A stretch of DNA of 64,000 nucleotides from Pseudomonadales bacterium (lineage in GTDB: Bacteria > Pseudomonadota > Gammaproteobacteria > Pseudomonadales > Azotimanducaceae), in the NCBI GenBank assembly GCA_041395945.1, contig JAWKZN010000001.1, positions 744,001 to 808,000 of the forward strand, given 5' to 3'. The number at the start of each line of letters is the position of its first letter. Position 1 is the first letter of the stretch. This document shows positions 1-7,855 of this stretch, piece by piece. The notes beneath the pieces were generated by a model that saw nothing but the letters and a program-made list of their open reading frames with translations, made no database searches and was not told the DNA's origin. The position numbers were made by a program, and so were the translations under genes.

Positions 1-1
1 T

Positions 2-619
2 TTCCAGGCCTGGGATCTGATCGAATCGGTAGACGGTGCGCCCATCGAGACCTGGCGGGACTGGGTGGCCCTGATCCAGGCCTCCCCGGGGAAACACCTG
101 AATGTCAGAGTAAAGCGCGCCGGCCAGGCCCTCGACATCGGTGTGACACCGGAAACCCGCAGTGATCCGGCCGGTGAAAAATTCGGCTACTTGGGTGTGG
201 GGCCCCACTACAACGAAGTCCGTTTCGGGCCCCTGGATGCGATTCCCATGGGTATCGCGGAGACCTGGGACAAGACAGTGCTGACCCTGGGTGTGGTGCG
301 CAAGATGTTCACCGGTCAGGTGTCTGTGCAGAATCTCAACAGTCCGATCATGATCGCCAAAGTGGCCGGGGATTCGGCGCGGGCCGGCTGGCAGATCTTT
401 GTCGGGCTGGCCGCGCTGCTGTCGATTTCTCTGGGTGTGCTCAATCTGCTGCCGATTCCCATCCTCGATGGCGGGCATATCCTGTTCTGTCTCGCGGAAA
501 TCATTCGCGGCAAACCGGTACCTGAGCGGGCCCAGATCGTGGGCACCCAGGTTGGCCTGTTTCTGGTGGCGGGTCTGATGATGATCGCCATATACAACGA
601 CATCACCCGACTGCTGTGA
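2..619 (+). CDS. rseP: RseP site-2 zinc metalloprotease, C-terminal part (cut by window edge)
   Basis: The reading frame is open through the left edge, so only about the last 205 residues are present. RseP is the inner-membrane S2P protease that cleaves RseA after DegS and so releases sigma-E. What is visible is the end of a PDZ domain (FQAWDLIESVDGAPIETW), a second hydrophilic stretch, then the membrane segment carrying the family's LDG motif (NLLPIPILDGGHILF) and a last hydrophobic helix. The HExxH zinc site must lie before base 1. The stop overlaps a possible GTG start of bamA in GTGA. The rseP-bamA-skp-lpxD order is the standard gammaproteobacterial envelope operon, which supports the call. 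Confidence 0.93.
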   Translation, partial: FQAWDLIESVDGAPIETWRDWVALIQASPGKHLNVRVKRAGQALDIGVTPETRSDPAGEKFGYLGVGPHYNEVRFGPLDAIPMGIAETWDKTVLTLGVVRKMFTGQVSVQNLNSPIMIAKVAGDSARAGWQIFVGLAALLSISLGVLNLLPIPILDGGHILFCLAEIIRGKPVPERAQIVGTQVGLFLVAGLMMIAIYNDITRLL

Positions 620-630
620 GCCGCATCCCG

Positions 631-2997
631 ATGCCCAGATTTCTGCGCTGTGTTCTCGTCTGTGTGCTGCTCTGGCTGCAGTTCACCGCCCATGCGGCAA
701 CTGCGCCCTTCGTTGTCGAAGACATCCGCCTGCAGGGTCTGCAGCGGGTGTCGGCGGGCACCGTGTTCAACCTGCTGCCCATCGAAGTCGGCGACACCAT
801 TGAGCAGGTGGCGATCCGCAATCTCATCCGTCTGCTGTTCGCATCAGGCTATTTCAACGACATCCGCATGGCGCGGGATGGTGGGGTGCTGGTCGTCACC
901 CTGGTGGAGCGGCCGGCCATCGAGAGTATTGAGATCGATGGCAACAAGGCAATCAAAACAGAAGCCCTTCTCGAAGGTCTCGCTCAGCAGGGGCTGCAGG
1001 AAGGCGAGATATTCAAGCAGGCGACCCTGGAGCGGGTCAGCCTGGAGCTGGAGCGGCAGTATGTGGCTCAGGGCCGTTACGGCGCAGCCATCAACACCGA
1101 GGTAGAGGAGCTGCCCAGAAACCGGGTGGCGGTGAAGATCAATATCGTAGAAGGCAAGACCTCGGGTATCCGCCACATCAACATTGTCGGCGCCAGTGTC
1201 TTTTCCGAGCAGGAACTGCTCGATCAGCTCGAGCTGCAGCACCCGAGCCTGCTGTCGTTTTATAAGAACGATGACAAGTATTCCCGGGAGAAATTTTCCG
1301 GCGACCTGGAGAAGCTCGAGGCGTATTACAAGGATCGCGGCTACGTGGAGTTCGAAGTGCTCTCCACCCAGGTCAGCGTGACGCCGAAACGGGATCAGGT
1401 TTACATCACCATAAATATCGATGAAGGTGAAAAATTCACGGTTGCGGACGTGAACATCATCGGTGAGCTCAATGATGTGAAGAAGGCAGACCTGGAGCGC
1501 CTGCTGATCGTGTCGAAAGGTCAGGTGTTTTCCCAGGCAAGGGTGACTGCAACCGAGGAGCGTATGACCGCTGCGCTGGGAAATGCGGGTTATACCTTCG
1601 CGTCGTCCAATGGTGTGCCCCGGGTCAGGGACGACGGCACCGTGGACATCGAGTTCTTCGTGGATGCCGGCAAGCGGGCCTACGTGAGACGGGTAACCTT
1701 CACCGGGCACAAGGTAACCCAGGATGAGGTGCTCAGACGGGAAATGCGGCAGCAGGAGGGAGGCTGGGCTTCTACCGCACAGATCGAACTGTCGAAGGTG
1801 CGGCTCGAGCGTCTCGGCTATTTCAAGGGCGTGAATGTCGAAACCCCGGAGGTGCCGGGTACCGATGATCAGATCGATGTGCAGTTCTCGGTGGAAGAGC
1901 AGCCCTCGGGCAGCATTTCCGCCACCCTGGGCTACGCTCAGGGCCAGGGCCTGATTCTCGGGGCCAACTACCAGGAAAACAACGTACTGGGCACAGGCAA
2001 CAGCCTCAATATCGGTGTGTCCTATTCGGACTTCCAGCGCGCGGTGAACTTCAGCTACTTCAATCCCTACTACACCCTGGATGGCATCAGCCGTGGCTAC
2101 AATCTGTTTCTCCGCCAGCTCGACTACGATCAGCGCAATATTGCCAGTTTCTCCACGGATTCCATCGGCGCCGGGGTCTCCTATGGTTTCCCGCTCGGAG
2201 AAACCCAGCGGGTGAATTTCGGTGCCATGGTCGAATACACGAGTATCACCGAAGGCGCATTTCCAGCTCAGGAGATCTCGGCCTACCTGACAGAAAACGG
2301 TGACACGGCACTCAACTATAAACTGAATCTGTCCTGGCGCTCGTCGACCCTCAACCGGGGCGTATTCCCCACCCGGGGACAGTCCCAGTCGATCGGCGGG
2401 GAGATAGCCATTCCTGGCAGTGACCTGACTTTCTACAAGATCACCTACGACGGGCAGATTTACTTCCCGATTACCCAGAACTGGACGCTCAGACTGCGAG
2501 GTGAACTGGGTTACGGCGACGGCTATCTGGATACCGGCCTCGTACCCTTTTATGAGCACTATTACGCAGGCGGGTTCGGATCGGTCAGAGGGTTCAAGAA
2601 CAGCACGCTCGGCCCGCGGACCACGCCACCGACAGTCGATTCAAACGGCAATCCGATACCGCCCGGTTTCTTCAGGCCGGATGGTGATCCTTATGGCGGC
2701 AACGTGCTGATCGAAGGGGGAGCCGAGCTGATTTTCCCGATGCCTTTCGTCGAAGACGGCCGACAGTTCCGACCGGTGATCTTCTTCGATGTGGGTAACG
2801 TCTTCCAGACCGAATGTTTCGACTTCAGTGTGAACTGTTTTGGTGTCGAACCCGGAGAATTCCGTTATTCGGTGGGCACGGGCATCACCTGGCTCGCCGG
2901 CCTGGGCCCGATGTCGTTCAGCTACGCCTGGACCTTCAATACCAAGGACGTCGACCGGGAAGAATCTTTTCAGTTTGAACTGGGACGGACATTCTGA
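631..2997 (+). CDS. bamA: BamA, outer-membrane protein assembly factor (Omp85)
   Basis: BamA is the central barrel of the BAM complex that folds beta-barrel proteins into the outer membrane. The ATG at 631 gives a clean signal peptide (MPRFLRCVLVCVLLWLQF, cleavage after AHA). A GTG at 616 overlapping the rseP stop is an alternative start. About 400 residues of POTRA repeats follow (for example VEDIRLQGLQRVSAGTVF and IRHINIVGASVFSEQELL), then a 16-strand barrel region. It ends in FQFELGRTF, the terminal Phe typical of BAM substrates. The length of 788 residues is normal for the family. It lies between rseP and skp, as in most gammaproteobacteria. Confidence 0.96.
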   Translation: MPRFLRCVLVCVLLWLQFTAHAATAPFVVEDIRLQGLQRVSAGTVFNLLPIEVGDTIEQVAIRNLIRLLFASGYFNDIRMARDGGVLVVTLVERPAIESIEIDGNKAIKTEALLEGLAQQGLQEGEIFKQATLERVSLELERQYVAQGRYGAAINTEVEELPRNRVAVKINIVEGKTSGIRHINIVGASVFSEQELLDQLELQHPSLLSFYKNDDKYSREKFSGDLEKLEAYYKDRGYVEFEVLSTQVSVTPKRDQVYITINIDEGEKFTVADVNIIGELNDVKKADLERLLIVSKGQVFSQARVTATEERMTAALGNAGYTFASSNGVPRVRDDGTVDIEFFVDAGKRAYVRRVTFTGHKVTQDEVLRREMRQQEGGWASTAQIELSKVRLERLGYFKGVNVETPEVPGTDDQIDVQFSVEEQPSGSISATLGYAQGQGLILGANYQENNVLGTGNSLNIGVSYSDFQRAVNFSYFNPYYTLDGISRGYNLFLRQLDYDQRNIASFSTDSIGAGVSYGFPLGETQRVNFGAMVEYTSITEGAFPAQEISAYLTENGDTALNYKLNLSWRSSTLNRGVFPTRGQSQSIGGEIAIPGSDLTFYKITYDGQIYFPITQNWTLRLRGELGYGDGYLDTGLVPFYEHYYAGGFGSVRGFKNSTLGPRTTPPTVDSNGNPIPPGFFRPDGDPYGGNVLIEGGAELIFPMPFVEDGRQFRPVIFFDVGNVFQTECFDFSVNCFGVEPGEFRYSVGTGITWLAGLGPMSFSYAWTFNTKDVDREESFQFELGRTF

Positions 2998-3093
2998 GAT
3001 AGAATGCGCGCCCCATGAAATTCGGATTGCGGCAACCGCCGCGCTTTAAAAGCCGTCGCCAGAACGGCGCCAATTGTGTTTAAGGAGACTCGA

Positions 3094-3615
3094 GTGATTA
3101 AGAAGTTAACCGGAATGGCCCGTTATGCGGCAGTGACCACCCTGCTGACGCTGATTGCCGGCAGTGCACTGGCGGAGATCAAGATTGCGGTACTGGATAC
3201 CCAGCGCGCACTGCTGGAAAGCGAAGAAGCCCAGGCGCTGCTGAAACAGGCCCAGTCAGAGCTGCAGGCCGAAGAGCAGCAGGTGCGAACACTGGGTGAT
3301 GAGATCGTCGCCGCCCAGGAGAAGCTGCAGAAGGATGGCGAGGTCATGAGCCCGGCCGAGCAGCGCAAGATTTCGAAGGACATCGAAGACAAGCAGATCG
3401 ATTATCAGTTCCGGGTCAACAAGCTGCAGAAAGAGGTGAACGATCGCCGCCAGGAGCTGTTGCAGCAGATGGTGCCGAAGATCGATGCGGTGCTGAAAGA
3501 TCTGATCGAAGTCGAACAGTACGACATGATCATGGAGCGGGGCAGCCTGCGTTATGTGAACTCCCGGCATGACATCACCCGCAAGGTCACCGAGAAGCTC
3601 AACGAGAAGCGCTGA
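3094..3615 (+). CDS. skp: Skp/OmpH periplasmic chaperone
   Basis: Skp is a trimeric periplasmic holdase that carries unfolded outer-membrane proteins to BamA. I chose the GTG at 3094 because AAGGAG lies about 6 bases upstream (3082-3087) and the product begins with a signal peptide (IKKLTGMARY, then a hydrophobic run to SALA). An in-frame GTG at 3076 would put that ribosome site inside the gene. The mature part opens with EIKIAVLDTQRALLESEEA, then a long Gln/Glu-rich coiled coil (tentacles), and closes with the conserved region around YVNSRHDITRKV. The 173 residues are usual for the OmpH family. Confidence 0.93.
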   Translation: MIKKLTGMARYAAVTTLLTLIAGSALAEIKIAVLDTQRALLESEEAQALLKQAQSELQAEEQQVRTLGDEIVAAQEKLQKDGEVMSPAEQRKISKDIEDKQIDYQFRVNKLQKEVNDRRQELLQQMVPKIDAVLKDLIEVEQYDMIMERGSLRYVNSRHDITRKVTEKLNEKR

Positions 3616-3629
3616 TCGGAGGCCCCTCA

Positions 3630-4667
3630 TTGGACAAGCCTGCCTTCACTCTTGCCGAACTCGGGCGCAGGCTGGGGGCGGAAGTCCGTGGCAACGGTGC
3701 GCGGCAGATCACCGGTCTCGGCAGCCTGGAGTCTGCGGGACCGCATGAGATTTCCCATCTCTCCAGCAGCAGCTATCGGCGCCTGTTAGCGGCAACGTCA
3801 GCAGGCGCGGTGATCCTGCGCCCGGATGATGCCGGCGGCTGGGCAGGAGATGCGCTGATTTGCGGAAATCCTTATCTGGCTTTTGCCAGGGTCTCACAGC
3901 TGTTTGCCCAGACCCCGGAACTGAATTCCGCGGTCCATGCCAGCGCGGTGCTTGCCGCCGATGCCAGTGTGGATCCCACCGCCTCGGTGGGTCCCGGTGT
4001 GGTCATCGGTGCCCGCACCCGGATCGGTGCGGGCGCGCGCATCCATGCGAATACCGTGATCGGATCTGACTGCGAGGTCGCCGACAACGTGGTGCTGATG
4101 CCGGGCGTTGTCCTCTACAGCAGGGTCAGGATCGGCACCGGCAGTATCGTGCACAGTGCAGCAGTGCTTGGTGCGGATGGATTCGGTTTCACACCGGATG
4201 AGCGCGGCCGGCTCGAGACGATCGCCCAGCTCGGTGGCCTGCGGATCGGTTCGGATGTGAGCATTGGTGCAGGCACCACCATAGACCGCGGTACGCTGGA
4301 TGACACTGTGATTGGTGACGGTGTGAAAATAGACAATCAGGTGCAGATCGGTCACAACGTGCAGGTCGGGGAACACAGTGTCATCTGCGGTTGTGTAGGC
4401 ATTGTGGGGAGTGCCCGGATCGGGCGGCACGTGGTGCTCGCCGGTGGCGTCGGAGTCGGCGGTGATGGACCCATCGAGATCTGCGATTCCGTTGTCGTCA
4501 GCGGCATGACCCATGTGTCCTCGTCCATCACGAAGCCTGGTATTTACTCAGGCGGGGTGTTACATAGTCCGACACGCGCCTGGAAACGCAGCGCGTTGCG
4601 TTTCCTCCGCCTCGATGAACTGTTCAAGCGGGTGGCAGCACTCGAAAGGGGCCGATCGGAAGACTGA
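3630..4667 (+). CDS. lpxD: LpxD, UDP-3-O-(3-hydroxyacyl)glucosamine N-acyltransferase
   Basis: This enzyme adds the second hydroxyacyl chain in lipid A synthesis. It starts at a TTG (LDKPAFTLAELGRRLG) with GGAG upstream and 14 bases after skp. The N-terminal uridine-binding domain covers about residues 1-100. From about 105 to 310 there are left-handed beta-helix hexapeptide repeats (VGPGVVIGARTRIGAGARI). The conserved block GADGFGFTPDERG and QIGHNVQVGEHSVICG includes the family's catalytic His. At 345 residues it is the usual size. It works directly before FabZ and LpxA products are needed, in the same operon. Confidence 0.95.
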   Translation: MDKPAFTLAELGRRLGAEVRGNGARQITGLGSLESAGPHEISHLSSSSYRRLLAATSAGAVILRPDDAGGWAGDALICGNPYLAFARVSQLFAQTPELNSAVHASAVLAADASVDPTASVGPGVVIGARTRIGAGARIHANTVIGSDCEVADNVVLMPGVVLYSRVRIGTGSIVHSAAVLGADGFGFTPDERGRLETIAQLGGLRIGSDVSIGAGTTIDRGTLDDTVIGDGVKIDNQVQIGHNVQVGEHSVICGCVGIVGSARIGRHVVLAGGVGVGGDGPIEICDSVVVSGMTHVSSSITKPGIYSGGVLHSPTRAWKRSALRFLRLDELFKRVAALERGRSED

Positions 4668-4754
4668 TACAGTCGCCAGCGAACGGACCGGAGTGCGGCG
4701 AAAGCAGCGGCGAAGCACGCAATCAACAATTACAGCAACTACTCGTTTTCGAAC

Positions 4755-5192
4755 ATGAAAGACATCAACGAACTGTTTGAGTACCTCCCGCACCGCTACC
4801 CGTTTCTGCTGGTAGACCGGGTGCTCGAACTCGACCCGGGTAACTTTATCCGCGGGTTCAAGAATGTGACCATCAACGAGGAGTTTTTCTCCGGGCACTT
4901 TCCCGGACATCCGCTCATGCCCGGCGTGCTGATTGTCGAGGCCATGGCGCAGCTTTCCGGGGTGCTCGCCTTTGAAACCAAGAATCGGCGTCCTGCCCAG
5001 GGTTATACCTATTACCTGGCGGGGACGGATAAAACCCGTTTCAAGAAGCCCGTACTGCCGGGAGATCGGCTGATGATGGAAAGCCGGATTCTGGCGGATA
5101 AGCGTGGTGTGATGAAGTTCGATTGCCAGGCCTTCGTGGATGATGAACTTGCCTGCGAGTCCATCATCATCTGCATGGAACGCAAGCTATAG
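4755..5192 (+). CDS. fabZ: FabZ, 3-hydroxyacyl-ACP dehydratase
   Basis: FabZ dehydrates beta-hydroxyacyl-ACP in fatty-acid elongation and competes with LpxA for hydroxymyristoyl-ACP. The hot-dog fold signature is intact: LPHRYPFLLVDRV at the N-terminus, then the catalytic histidine in SGHFPGHPLMPG and the catalytic glutamate in VEAMAQL. The length of 145 residues is typical. An 87-base spacer separates it from lpxD. The stretch GDRLMMESRILADKRGVMKF matches the usual C-terminal strand. It sits between lpxD and lpxA, its normal neighbours. Confidence 0.96.
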   Translation: MKDINELFEYLPHRYPFLLVDRVLELDPGNFIRGFKNVTINEEFFSGHFPGHPLMPGVLIVEAMAQLSGVLAFETKNRRPAQGYTYYLAGTDKTRFKKPVLPGDRLMMESRILADKRGVMKFDCQAFVDDELACESIIICMERKL

Positions 5193-5226
5193 TGGAGGCG
5201 TTCGGCCCGCCACCTGCTATCCGACC

Positions 5227-6045
5227 ATGATCGATCCCCGTGCCATCATCGACCCCTCTGCAAAGCTGGGTAGCAACGTGCACGTCGGTCCCTGGAGCTG
5301 GATCGGGCCTGGTGTCGAGATCGGTGATGACTGCCACATCGCTTCCCATGTGGTGTTGAAAGGACCGACCCGGATGGGGCGGGGCAATCGGATCTTCCAG
5401 TTTTCGAGTATTGGCGAAGACACGCCCGCTCTGGCTTACGGTGGCGAACAAACGCTGTTGCGGATCGGTGATAACAACACTTTCCGGGAAGGCGTCACCG
5501 TGCATCGCGGCATGGTGCAGGGCGCCGGCGAAACCGTTATCGGCAGTAACTGCCTGTTCATGGCCTATGTACATATCGGTCACGACTGCGTGCTCGGCGA
5601 TCATGTGATCATGGCCAATAACGCGGCAGTCTCCGGTCACTGCCGGGTCGGCGATTACGCCAACTTCGGCGGTTATGCCGGTGTACCCCAGTTCAGGAAT
5701 GTCGGCGCACACACCCACATTGCGGGCATGAGCCTGGTGCTCAAAGACGTGCCCGCCTATATGACCGTGATGGGAAATCCGGCATCGGCGATCGGGCTGA
5801 ACATCGAAGGCATGAAGCGACGCGGCTATGCGAAAGAGGTGGTCGCTGAACTGAAGCGGGCACACCGGGTAGTCTACCGCCAGGCCCGTACGGTAAAAGA
5901 GGCGATAGCAGAACTCGAGCCGGTGGCAGCCCGGGTGCCCGAGGTTGAGCTGTTTCTGGCATCCATCCGGGATTCCCGCTGGGGCATTGTGCGCCCACGG
6001 CGGTCCGAGGGTCCGCAGGGCGACCCCCAAGACAGCGAGGAATGA
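5227..6045 (+). CDS. lpxA: LpxA, acyl-ACP--UDP-GlcNAc O-acyltransferase
   Basis: LpxA performs the first committed-pathway acylation of UDP-GlcNAc for lipid A. The ATG at 5227 gives MIDPRAIIDPSAKLGSNVHVG, the family's normal start. The frame stays open further upstream into fabZ, but that extension is not homologous. Hexapeptide repeats fill residues 5-190. The catalytic His is in AYVHIGHDCVLGDHV. The C-terminal helical part (GLNIEGMKRRGYAKE) is standard. At 272 residues it is about ten longer than E. coli LpxA because of a charged tail (PRRSEGPQGDPQDSEE). Its stop overlaps the lpxB start in ATGA, which implies translational coupling. Confidence 0.96.
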   Translation: MIDPRAIIDPSAKLGSNVHVGPWSWIGPGVEIGDDCHIASHVVLKGPTRMGRGNRIFQFSSIGEDTPALAYGGEQTLLRIGDNNTFREGVTVHRGMVQGAGETVIGSNCLFMAYVHIGHDCVLGDHVIMANNAAVSGHCRVGDYANFGGYAGVPQFRNVGAHTHIAGMSLVLKDVPAYMTVMGNPASAIGLNIEGMKRRGYAKEVVAELKRAHRVVYRQARTVKEAIAELEPVAARVPEVELFLASIRDSRWGIVRPRRSEGPQGDPQDSEE

Positions 6046-7208
6046 TCTTCGGCATCGTCGCCGGTGAAGCATCCGGAGACCGACTCGGTGCCGGCCTGAT
6101 GCGCGTCCTGCGGCAGCGTCAGCCCGGGGTACGCTTTGTCGGCATCGGTGGTCCGCTGATGCTTGCCGAAGGGCTGGAATCCCTGGCACACATGGACCGG
6201 CTTGCAGTGAATGGCTTTGTCGAACCGGTACGTCGCCTGCCTGATCTGGTCCGCCTGCTGCGCCTGCTGTATCGCACCTTCACACAGCAGCAGCCGACTG
6301 CCTTCATCGGTGTGGATTTCAACGTCTTCAATTTCCTGATCGAGCGGCTGCTGAAACGCCGCGGCGTACCCACCGTTCACTATGTCAGTCCCTCGGTCTA
6401 CGCCTGGCGCCGGGGTCGGGTGCGTGCCATCGCCCGCTCCACCGATCTGCTGCTGACTCTGTATCCTTTCGAACCCGCCTTCTATGACCATTCCCGGGTG
6501 CGCGCCGTATTCGTCGGACACCCGCTGGCGGATGAGATCACACCGGAAGCTTCCGCAGCGGCAGCCCGGCAGGCGGCGCAGCAGGTGCTGGAAGTGCAGG
6601 GCGCCAGGCCCTGTATCGCCGTGCTCCCGGGCAGCCGCATGTCTGAAGTAAAACTGATGACGGAACCCTTTCTGGACGCCTGTGAGCAGTTCAGGGTGCG
6701 TTATCCGCAGGCGGTATTCGTGATCCCCGCGCTGCGGGAGAGCATCGAGGTGTGGTTGCGCGAGCAACTGAAAGCACGCGCCGATCTGCCGGTAATCGTC
6801 TACCGGGGTAACGGACGGCTTGCGCTCACCGCCTGCGACGCTGCGCTGGTGAAATCCGGCACCAGTACCCTGGAAGCCATGCTCCTGCACCGCCCCATGG
6901 TGGTGAGCTACCGCCTCGGTGAATGGACTTACCAGCTCGTCCGCCGCCTGCTGCGGACGCCATACGTGGCTCTGCCCAACATCCTGGCGGGTCGCAGGCT
7001 GGTTGCAGAACTGCTGCAGCACGAGGCTACCGGAACTGCGCTGGCGGACGAGCTGGCCAGAGCGCTGGACAAAGCGTCGGCGGATCCCGGATATTTGGCC
7101 GAGTTTCATGACCTGCATCTGCAGCTGCGCCGGAATGCGGACGACAGCGCCGCTGCGGCGGTGCTGGACTGGCTTGACGGCCGATCGATGACCACCGGAG
7201 AGAAATGA
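6042..7208 (+). CDS. lpxB: LpxB, lipid-A-disaccharide synthase
   Basis: LpxB is a GT19 glycosyltransferase that joins UDP-2,3-diacylglucosamine and lipid X into the lipid A disaccharide at the inner membrane. The N-terminus FGIVAGEASGDRLGAGLM is the family signature. HYVSPSVYAWRRGRV and VLPGSRMSEVKLM are also typical, as is the late block LVKSGTSTLEAMLLHRPMVV. The length of 388 residues is normal. It overlaps lpxA and rnhB by 4 bases on each side, so it is probably translated as part of one polycistronic message. Confidence 0.96.
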   Translation: MIFGIVAGEASGDRLGAGLMRVLRQRQPGVRFVGIGGPLMLAEGLESLAHMDRLAVNGFVEPVRRLPDLVRLLRLLYRTFTQQQPTAFIGVDFNVFNFLIERLLKRRGVPTVHYVSPSVYAWRRGRVRAIARSTDLLLTLYPFEPAFYDHSRVRAVFVGHPLADEITPEASAAAARQAAQQVLEVQGARPCIAVLPGSRMSEVKLMTEPFLDACEQFRVRYPQAVFVIPALRESIEVWLREQLKARADLPVIVYRGNGRLALTACDAALVKSGTSTLEAMLLHRPMVVSYRLGEWTYQLVRRLLRTPYVALPNILAGRRLVAELLQHEATGTALADELARALDKASADPGYLAEFHDLHLQLRRNADDSAAAAVLDWLDGRSMTTGEK

Positions 7209-7855
7209 AAGCCCTGGTTTCCACCGATTCCCTCAACCTGATCAGGGCACAGAAGCGCACGGCGGGTGTCGATGAAGTCGGGCGGGGTCCGCTGGCAGGG
7301 CCCGTGGTTGCCGCCGCAGTGATCCTGGACCCGCGCCGGCTCCCCCCAGGCCTGCGGGATTCGAAACGGCTCACAGCCGCCCGCAGGGAGCGACTCGACG
7401 TGGAGATCAGGCACAACGCTCTGGCCTGGGCGCTGGGTCGTGCGGAGGTGGCCGAGATCGATCGGCTCAATATTCTCAATGCGACCCTGCTGGCCATGCA
7501 GCGCGCCGTCGCGGCACTGACGATTCCACCCGAGTACGTGCTGGTGGATGGCAACCGGCTGCCTGAGTTGATCGTGCCCGCGCGTGCCATTGTCGGCGGT
7601 GATGATCTGATCCCGGAGATCAGCGCCGCGTCCATTGTCGCCAAGGTGGCGCGGGACAGGGAAATGACCGAACTTGACCGCATCTATCCCGGGTATGGGC
7701 TGGCACGACACAAGGGCTATCCGACCCCCGCGCATCTGCGGGCGCTTGAGCATCTCGGACCAACGCCTGTGCATCGGAGGTCGTTTGCACCGGTTCGGCG
7801 CGCGGCAGCGGCGTCGGTGGATGGTGTTACCTGCAGCCGGGTGTCTGCATCGTGA
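7205..7855 (+). CDS. rnhB: RNase HII
   Basis: RNase HII removes ribonucleotides and RNA primers from DNA-RNA hybrids. The core motif VDEVGRGPLAGPVVAAAV is present with the first catalytic Asp-Glu pair; further acidic residues appear in LRDSKRLTAARRERL and LVDGNRLPEL, and the ISAASIVAKVARDREM block closes the active site. The 216 residues are usual. The C-terminal 20 residues (RRAAAASVDGVTCSRVSAS) are a poorly conserved tail. It overlaps lpxB (ATGA) and dnaE (GTGA), the arrangement seen in E. coli relatives. Confidence 0.94.
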   Translation: MKALVSTDSLNLIRAQKRTAGVDEVGRGPLAGPVVAAAVILDPRRLPPGLRDSKRLTAARRERLDVEIRHNALAWALGRAEVAEIDRLNILNATLLAMQRAVAALTIPPEYVLVDGNRLPELIVPARAIVGGDDLIPEISAASIVAKVARDREMTELDRIYPGYGLARHKGYPTPAHLRALEHLGPTPVHRRSFAPVRRAAAASVDGVTCSRVSAS